Shown here: positions 22,799 through 27,186 of the stretch, one piece after another
Layout of the letters: the number at the start of each line of letters is the position of its first letter
How positions within the stretch are numbered: position 1 is the first letter of the stretch
Origin: Nitrososphaera sp. UBA210
GTDB lineage: Archaea > Thermoproteota > Nitrososphaeria > Nitrososphaerales > Nitrososphaeraceae
Assembly (NCBI GenBank): GCA_002494895.1
Contig: DADA01000046.1
Location: 1 to 27,186, forward strand
Length of the DNA: 27,186 nt
Reading direction: 5' to 3'
Program-made: the position numbers and the translations under genes
The notes under the pieces: generated by a model
The model's input: only the letters and a program-made list of their open reading frames with translations
What the model was told of the DNA's origin: nothing
The model's database searches: none

Positions 22799-23077
22799 AT
22801 GCAGACCCAAAAGACCCCGGTTTACCTGAAGGCTCTTACCCTACGGGACGTCACCGACATTTCAGCCATCAAAGATGACATAAAAAAACACATGATTTTG
22901 ATCCTTAGGGTCACGCCGCTTGCGCAGAAGGATGTCGAGGAACTCCGAAAAGTCGTAGAGGATCTGTATTCCTATTCGCAGTCGACGGGTGGAGACATTG
23001 CAAGGCTTGGGGAGGAACGGATAGTGATAACTCCTCCCGGCGTAAAGATTTGGAGAGGGGCGTACGACCTAAAGTAG
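22799..23077 (+). CDS. sepF: SepF-like cell division protein
   Basis: The product is 92 residues and nearly all is the SepF core: HMILILRVTPLAQKDVEELRKVVEDLY, then GGDIARLGEERIVITPPGVKIW. SepF links FtsZ to the membrane in archaea and many bacteria. The N-terminal residues (MQTQKTPVYLKALTLRDVTD) are short and lack an obvious amphipathic membrane helix. No TATA box is seen at the usual 25-30 bases; the nearest A/T stretch is about 100 bases up, so a leader is possible. It overlaps the convergent CPSF-type gene by nine bases at the 3' end. Confidence 0.82.
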   Translation: MQTQKTPVYLKALTLRDVTDISAIKDDIKKHMILILRVTPLAQKDVEELRKVVEDLYSYSQSTGGDIARLGEERIVITPPGVKIWRGAYDLK

Positions 23078-24967
23078 CTTTATCGCTTCCTGCACCAGAG
23101 GATGCTGCGTCTGTATCTTGAATATCTTGCTTACAGAGCTCGCTAGGTTCTGAGCCTTTGCTCTTTCCCCGTGGTTTACAAGTACGCGCCTGAGTTTTGG
23201 CCGCAGGCGCGTTACATACGCGATAAGCTGGTTGTAGTCGCTGTGGCTCCCGAATCCATCCAGCCTGTCGACTTTGCACTGCAGATTGATGCTCTGACCG
23301 CCGACGACTATCTGCCGCGCGCCCTCCTGAATTGCCCTACCGGGAGTTTCTGCCGCCTGGTATGAGACCAAAACGAGGTGGCTTTTTGGATCCAAAGATA
23401 TCTGCTTAAGATATTCAACCGACGGTCCTTTCATCAGCATTGACGATGGCGCCAGTATGACAGAAGGTTCGTTCCCCAGAGTCGCGGAAGTCGATGTTAC
23501 GAATCGATCAGGGGCACCAAATTGACTGACCTCAGACCTGAGAATCCTGTCGCGGAGGTCCCTTGCGAGAAATTCTGGATACGCTTCATAGACCGCGGCT
23601 GCATCCGAAATTATTTTCTCGACAAGCACTTTTGCTTTGTGCCTGATTCTTTCCTGCCTAAAGTTTCTATCAAGGACGAGAATCAGCTCTTGTGAGATGC
23701 CTACTGCAGGTACCGGGAGTAGCACATGCCCGCCTTCAGAAAGCGTTCTGTTAATGATCTCTATTAGGTTCGCTTCTGCCTCTTCCGGCCTGCACATGAT
23801 GTCTTCCTTGCCACCGAATGTACTCTCGATGATCATTGTTTCCACGCGGGGAAAGTTCCACGATGCATTGTCAAGTGCGAGTGTTCTGCCAAACTTGAAA
23901 TCCCCGGTGTATACAAGATTGTGATCCCCGTTGCCGATATGCAGGTGGACTGACGTGGAGCCGAGGATATGACCCGAATTATAGAGAACAAGTTTTATAT
24001 CAGGTGAGATGTCGGTGACGGGGCTCTGTGTCAGCGTAATCGTATGTGCCACCGCATTGTCCACGTCCTTGTCGGAGTAGAGCGCGTCAGGACCAGCTCT
24101 TTGAACATAGTCCTTTTGGAGCAGGCTCATCAGCAGCAGCGTTGGCTCGGTGCAGTATACAGGCCCGACGTACCCGTACTTGAACAGGGCGGGGAGGAAC
24201 CCGGTGTGATCAAGATGGGCGTGTGTAAGAACCACCGCGTCAATGTCCTCCATGCCCACGCCGGCAACATCGAACCTGGGCATCGCGGCAAGTGAATCCT
24301 TTGCAGTCAGGTTGATGCCGCAGTCTAGCAGGACCTTGCTCTCAGTCGTTGTTAGTAGGATGCACGATCTGCCGACTTCGGCAAACCCTCCGAGGGTCAT
24401 GAGACTTGCCTCGGTGGACTCGCTCAGCCGGTCCCGGAATATCTTGTCGCCTGTTTCGCGATAGAATTTCTTGCGCTCTGCGACCGTTTCGCCAAAGATC
24501 CTGTAGAGCGAGCTCACAGCAGACATGTCCAGAGGAGCTTTTCGCACCTGCACTTTCCAGCCCGTCTTTTCTGCGAGCTCGATCGTGTCAAATTCGTCGC
24601 CAACCTGCGTCATCATCCAGGGTTTCCTTACGAAAAGAACCGCCTCCCCGACTACCGCGTCAAAATGTGTGCCGGCTATGCCGATTTCTTTAGGCAGGGT
24701 TTCCTCCATTATCTTTGCAGATTCCTCTTCGGATTTTCTGATGCCTTCGTCAGTGCGGACGACTATTCGCTTCTTTATGGTGCTAACCATGTTCGATACG
24801 AGCTGGTTGTTTCGCATCAGGTAGGTCGGATTCTTTGAATAGAGGGCAATTCGTGGCCCTTCGTATTCGATTTTAGTCAGCGCTGCTTCCTGCGGCAGAC
24901 TCTGCAGTATCACTGCCATGATGTTCTGGCTTGAAGATTCTCTGTGGGTCGTAGGTCTATGCTGCAT
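23069..24967 (-). CDS. KH-domain beta-CASP ribonuclease, aCPSF1/FttA transcription termination factor
   Basis: The product is 632 residues, the usual length. N-terminal KH domains precede a metallo-beta-lactamase core with HAHLDH at 249-254, VYTGDFKFG, SGHILGSTSVHLHIG, ESTFGG and a late GFGSHSDYNQL and VNHGE. These are the zinc ligands and beta-CASP motifs of CPSF73-like nucleases. In archaea the enzyme cleaves nascent RNA at T-rich signals and terminates transcription. The first 16 residues may not be translated: a TTTAAG element only 11-20 bases before the ATG would fit a start at Met17 (position 24919), but the KH helix argues for the longer form. Confidence 0.92.
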   Translation of the reverse strand: MQHRPTTHRESSSQNIMAVILQSLPQEAALTKIEYEGPRIALYSKNPTYLMRNNQLVSNMVSTIKKRIVVRTDEGIRKSEEESAKIMEETLPKEIGIAGTHFDAVVGEAVLFVRKPWMMTQVGDEFDTIELAEKTGWKVQVRKAPLDMSAVSSLYRIFGETVAERKKFYRETGDKIFRDRLSESTEASLMTLGGFAEVGRSCILLTTTESKVLLDCGINLTAKDSLAAMPRFDVAGVGMEDIDAVVLTHAHLDHTGFLPALFKYGYVGPVYCTEPTLLLMSLLQKDYVQRAGPDALYSDKDVDNAVAHTITLTQSPVTDISPDIKLVLYNSGHILGSTSVHLHIGNGDHNLVYTGDFKFGRTLALDNASWNFPRVETMIIESTFGGKEDIMCRPEEAEANLIEIINRTLSEGGHVLLPVPAVGISQELILVLDRNFRQERIRHKAKVLVEKIISDAAAVYEAYPEFLARDLRDRILRSEVSQFGAPDRFVTSTSATLGNEPSVILAPSSMLMKGPSVEYLKQISLDPKSHLVLVSYQAAETPGRAIQEGARQIVVGGQSINLQCKVDRLDGFGSHSDYNQLIAYVTRLRPKLRRVLVNHGERAKAQNLASSVSKIFKIQTQHPLVQEAIKLL

Positions 24968-25103
24968 TAATGTTATCCCTTAAACGGCCATCATCAAATC
25001 TCGATGGCATTCAAAGAGGTTACTGGGTTTGGTTTCGCAGGCGCCCATATTAAATATTCGGCTCAACATCCAGAACAAACATCAAAGTTGAAATAGTGAG
25101 AGG

Positions 25104-25114
25104 CTTTTATTATA
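25104..25114 (+). promoter_or_regulatory. TATA-like element of the TRAM gene
   Basis: TTTTATTATAG lies 16-26 bases before the TTG at 25130, a little closer than elsewhere in this window. Confidence 0.45.
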
Positions 25115-25129
25115 GCGAGCGAACCCGAT

Positions 25130-25477
25130 TTGGAAGACAGCTCTGGTTACGGCGGAGGGGGCGGCAGAAGCTTTGGGCGCCCGAGGTTCGGCGGCCCGAG
25201 ACCATTTAGACCATCGCCTGTGCGCGTAGGCGAAGAATACGAAGTCAAGATTGAATCCCTGAGCAAGCGGGGCGACAGTGGTGTCGCGCGTGTTCAGGGA
25301 TTGGTAATATTCGTTGTGGGGACCAAGGTCGGCGACAGCGTGAAAATAAAGATTACAAAGGTTGGGCGGGGATATGCAACCGCGGAGGTGGCGGGCAGTG
25401 CTTCTGTCACCGAGTCGGCGCAACCTGCGGATGAGGCCGGTGGTAACCCCGGTTCGCCTTCCGAGAGTAACGAGTAG
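25130..25477 (+). CDS. TRAM-domain RNA-binding protein
   Basis: The product is 115 residues from a TTG start. The first 30 residues are Gly/Arg-rich (GYGGGGGRSFGRPRFGGPRPF), like RGG-type RNA-binding tails. Residues about 34-90 are a TRAM domain: VGEEYEVKIESLSKRGDSGVARV, then FVVGTKVGDSVKIKITKVGRGYATAEV. The end is acidic and disordered. Single-TRAM proteins are abundant in archaea and act as RNA chaperones, in cold response in some methanogens. The Gly/Arg-rich head is more extensive than in many family members. Confidence 0.85.
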   Translation: MEDSSGYGGGGGRSFGRPRFGGPRPFRPSPVRVGEEYEVKIESLSKRGDSGVARVQGLVIFVVGTKVGDSVKIKITKVGRGYATAEVAGSASVTESAQPADEAGGNPGSPSESNE

Positions 25478-25486
25478 TTCTGCAAG

Positions 25487-25495
25487 CTTAATTAG
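25487..25495 (+). promoter_or_regulatory. TATA box of egsA
   Basis: CTTAATTAG lies 24-32 bases before the TTG start at 25519 and just after the TRAM gene stop. Confidence 0.5.
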
Positions 25496-25518
25496 CTCCC
25501 GAGCAGCTCTTTTTTCCA

Positions 25519-26586
25519 TTGGATTCTGCGCCCACCCATCTCATGGAGCTACCCAGAAAGATCCTGATTGGCGAGGGCGTTGTTTCGGAAATCGGCTCGC
25601 TGATCAAGGGGCTCGATGCAGATGCGTCCAAAGTAGCGGTAATTACCGGCAGGACGGTCAAGGCCCGGGCGGGCGAAAAGTGCAGCTCGTCGCTTGCAAG
25701 AGAGTCACTGGAAACTTTCTGGCACGTCGCAAGCGATGCTTCGATGAATACGGTTAGCGCTCTTCAAGAGCGAATTGCAAAGCAGGGATTGCCAGATTTT
25801 ATCATTGGGTTTGGTGGCGGAAGGTCGGTAGACATCGCAAAGATGACTGCCAATCGGGTTGGCAGACCTTTCCTGAGTGTCCCAACATCCGCATCCCACG
25901 ATGGCATTTCAAGCCCCTTCGTCTCTATTCGTGGCACTGAAAAGCCGCATTCCATCAAGGCCAATACTCCCATCGGTGTGGTTGCAGACACGCTCCTGAT
26001 GTCACAGGCCCCTCCGAGATTGCTTGCAGGAGGATGCGGCGACTTGGTTGGAAAGGTGACTGCTGTAAAAGACTGGGAATTGGCGCGTGACGAAAAGGGA
26101 GAATATTTCGGGAGCTATGCGGCCAACCTCGCCTACATGAGCGCGAGGATAATTCTCGCCGAATCTGAAAAGCTCAAGCAAAGGGATCAATTTGGTGTTC
26201 GCACCATCGTTGAAGCGCTCATCAGTGCAGGAGTCGCAGCATGTATCGCAGGGAGCAGCAGACCTTGCTCTGGTTCCGAACATCTCTTTAGCCATGCCGT
26301 AGAGTATGTGGCGGGACCCAACAATGGCCTGCATGGTGAGCGGGTAGGGATTGGCACAATAATGATGGCAAAGCTCCACGGCCTTGACTGGGAAAAAATA
26401 GCCGCGACGCTAAAGAACGTAGGCGCCCCCACCAAAGCCGCTGAAATCGGCCTATCGGAAGAGAACCTCGCAAAAGCACTCGTTACCGCGCAGTCTCTCA
26501 GACCTGACAGATACACAATCCTGAGCAAGGTCAAGCTGGACAAGAAAGGCGCGAGTGACCTTGCCAAGTCGGTCAAGGTAATCTAG
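25519..26586 (+). CDS. egsA: sn-glycerol-1-phosphate dehydrogenase
   Basis: The product is 355 residues from a TTG start. It reduces dihydroxyacetone phosphate to sn-glycerol-1-phosphate, the backbone of archaeal lipids. NAD(P) binding is seen at GFGGGRSVDIAK (97-108) and SVPTSASHDGISSPF (120-134). Likely zinc ligands are D175 in GGCGDLVGK, a His in SGSEHLFSHAVEY, and H272 in GLHGERVG. Length and order match archaeal EgsA. Its 3' end overlaps the convergent SRPBCC gene by 14 bases. Confidence 0.93.
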   Translation: MDSAPTHLMELPRKILIGEGVVSEIGSLIKGLDADASKVAVITGRTVKARAGEKCSSSLARESLETFWHVASDASMNTVSALQERIAKQGLPDFIIGFGGGRSVDIAKMTANRVGRPFLSVPTSASHDGISSPFVSIRGTEKPHSIKANTPIGVVADTLLMSQAPPRLLAGGCGDLVGKVTAVKDWELARDEKGEYFGSYAANLAYMSARIILAESEKLKQRDQFGVRTIVEALISAGVAACIAGSSRPCSGSEHLFSHAVEYVAGPNNGLHGERVGIGTIMMAKLHGLDWEKIAATLKNVGAPTKAAEIGLSEENLAKALVTAQSLRPDRYTILSKVKLDKKGASDLAKSVKVI

Positions 26587-27028
26587 TTTTTTCCATCGCC
26601 CTCTGGGTGGCCTGCTTTCTATATGCAAAGGCACGTTCAAGCCGACGAAGCACGTAGCCTTCGAAGCACCTTCCCAGAAAACCGTATGGCAGCTCGAAAT
26701 CTATTTCATCAATTACTTCGGTGGTCTTGTCATCCAGCGCCCTGAACCCGTGGACATGTTTCCAGATCTTGAACCTCCCAGTCAGCATTTCGTCCACGTA
26801 CTCGTAAGGCTTTAGTGCTGTGATCCTAGAGTGCCACCTGCTTTCCGTGAGTAGCCTGCCAGCGAGCCACACCTCGGATCCTTCGACGAGTACTTTGTGA
26901 GTGGATTTCACGAGACGCAGCTGAAGGTCCGGTGGTGATATGATTTTGAGGTGTCCTATGTCGGTGTAAAAGTCCCAGACTCGCGATATCTCTGCATCGA
27001 CAGTGAATGAGCGCCTGAAACTTCGCAC
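26573..27028 (-). CDS. SRPBCC/START-like ligand-binding protein (cyclase/dehydrase type)
   Basis: The product is 151 residues from a GTG start. It reads as a single helix-grip domain: SFTVDAEISRVWDFYTDIGHL at the start, a central ITALKPYEYVDEML and FKIWKHVHGFRALDD, ending in a long helix (LERAFAYRKQATQRAME). Such proteins bind hydrophobic ligands or modify polyketide-like rings; the substrate is not clear. It is on the opposite strand to egsA, and any functional link to lipid synthesis is only positional. Confidence 0.75.
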   Translation of the reverse strand: MRSFRRSFTVDAEISRVWDFYTDIGHLKIISPPDLQLRLVKSTHKVLVEGSEVWLAGRLLTESRWHSRITALKPYEYVDEMLTGRFKIWKHVHGFRALDDKTTEVIDEIDFELPYGFLGRCFEGYVLRRLERAFAYRKQATQRAMEKTRLP

Positions 27029-27064
27029 CTTACAACAAAAATCGGAGCCGTGGTTAAACTCTTG

Positions 27065-27184
27065 CTATTTGCAGAAATACTCGTCAGCTTTCTGGACGCT
27101 CATGAACTCCTGGAACTCTGCGAATGCGAACTCGCGTGTCTGCGAATATGGAATGATTCCTAGGATTTTCGCATCCACTGTCAT
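27065..27184 (-). CDS. small or truncated hypothetical protein at the right edge
   Basis: A 39-residue reading from an ATG at 27182-27184 to TAG at 27065-27067 (MTVDAKILGIIPYSQTREFA and an acidic, Phe-rich end). It may begin before the window edge, in which case this is only its C-terminus. No family is recognised. It lies 36 bases upstream of the SRPBCC gene on the same strand. Confidence 0.35.
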   Translation of the reverse strand: MTVDAKILGIIPYSQTREFAFAEFQEFMSVQKADEYFCK

Positions 27185-27186
27185 TT

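Overview
The window looks like a chromosomal segment of an ammonia-oxidising archaeon of the Nitrososphaerota (Thaumarchaeota), probably Nitrososphaera-like. The main reasons are a CdvA cell-division gene, a KH/beta-CASP CPSF-type nuclease, glycerol-1-phosphate dehydrogenase for archaeal lipids, tRNA-Leu genes with bulge-helix-bulge introns and no encoded CCA, a zinc-type archaeal ferredoxin, an archaeal CoaD, and TATA boxes sitting about 25-30 bases ahead of GTG, TTG or ATG starts (leaderless genes). Base composition is moderate, near 50% G+C by eye. The assignment is inferred from gene content; no rRNA or amo gene is present.

Layout. Positions 1-2528 are sparse: a short SHOCT protein, a secreted hypothetical protein and two gene-poor stretches carrying degenerate copies of a tRNA-Leu 3' end. 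Positions 2529-6056 form a tight four-gene minus-strand operon: a divergent B-family polymerase (aPolB2 type, with altered exonuclease and polymerase motifs), two small helical paralogues, and a RadA/KaiC-like protein with a zinc ribbon and broken Walker motifs. It ends beside an intron-bearing tRNA-Leu(UAA), and 25 bases spanning the tRNA 3' end are repeated (24/25 identical) just beyond the far end of the operon, as expected for an old tRNA-targeted insertion. This operon is the best candidate for a little-described system: a possible archaeal counterpart of bacterial ImuA-ImuB-DnaE2 mutasomes.

Positions 6279-18310 hold mostly core genes: tRNA-Thr, a membrane protein, a PAC2 protein, an OB-fold protein, a tiny zinc ribbon, a second intron-bearing tRNA-Leu(CAA), a DUF192 protein, a flavin-binding protein, acetyl-CoA synthetase, CdvA, a duplicated ThyX-type protein, a phasin-like protein with a palindromic operator candidate, a zinc-ribbon ferredoxin, CoaD and TrpRS. 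Positions 18370-27186 hold pheS-pheT, a PP-loop tRNA-thiolation-type enzyme, SepF, the CPSF-type nuclease/termination factor, a TRAM protein, glycerol-1-phosphate dehydrogenase, an SRPBCC protein and a short, possibly truncated ORF.

The core genes serve translation (TrpRS, PheRS, tRNAs, tRNA modification), RNA 3'-end formation, cell division (CdvA and SepF), cofactor and lipid synthesis (CoaD, EgsA) and acetate activation. Genes are packed closely; five convergent pairs overlap at their stop codons by 4 to 14 bases. No CRISPR array, insertion sequence, integrase or rRNA was seen.
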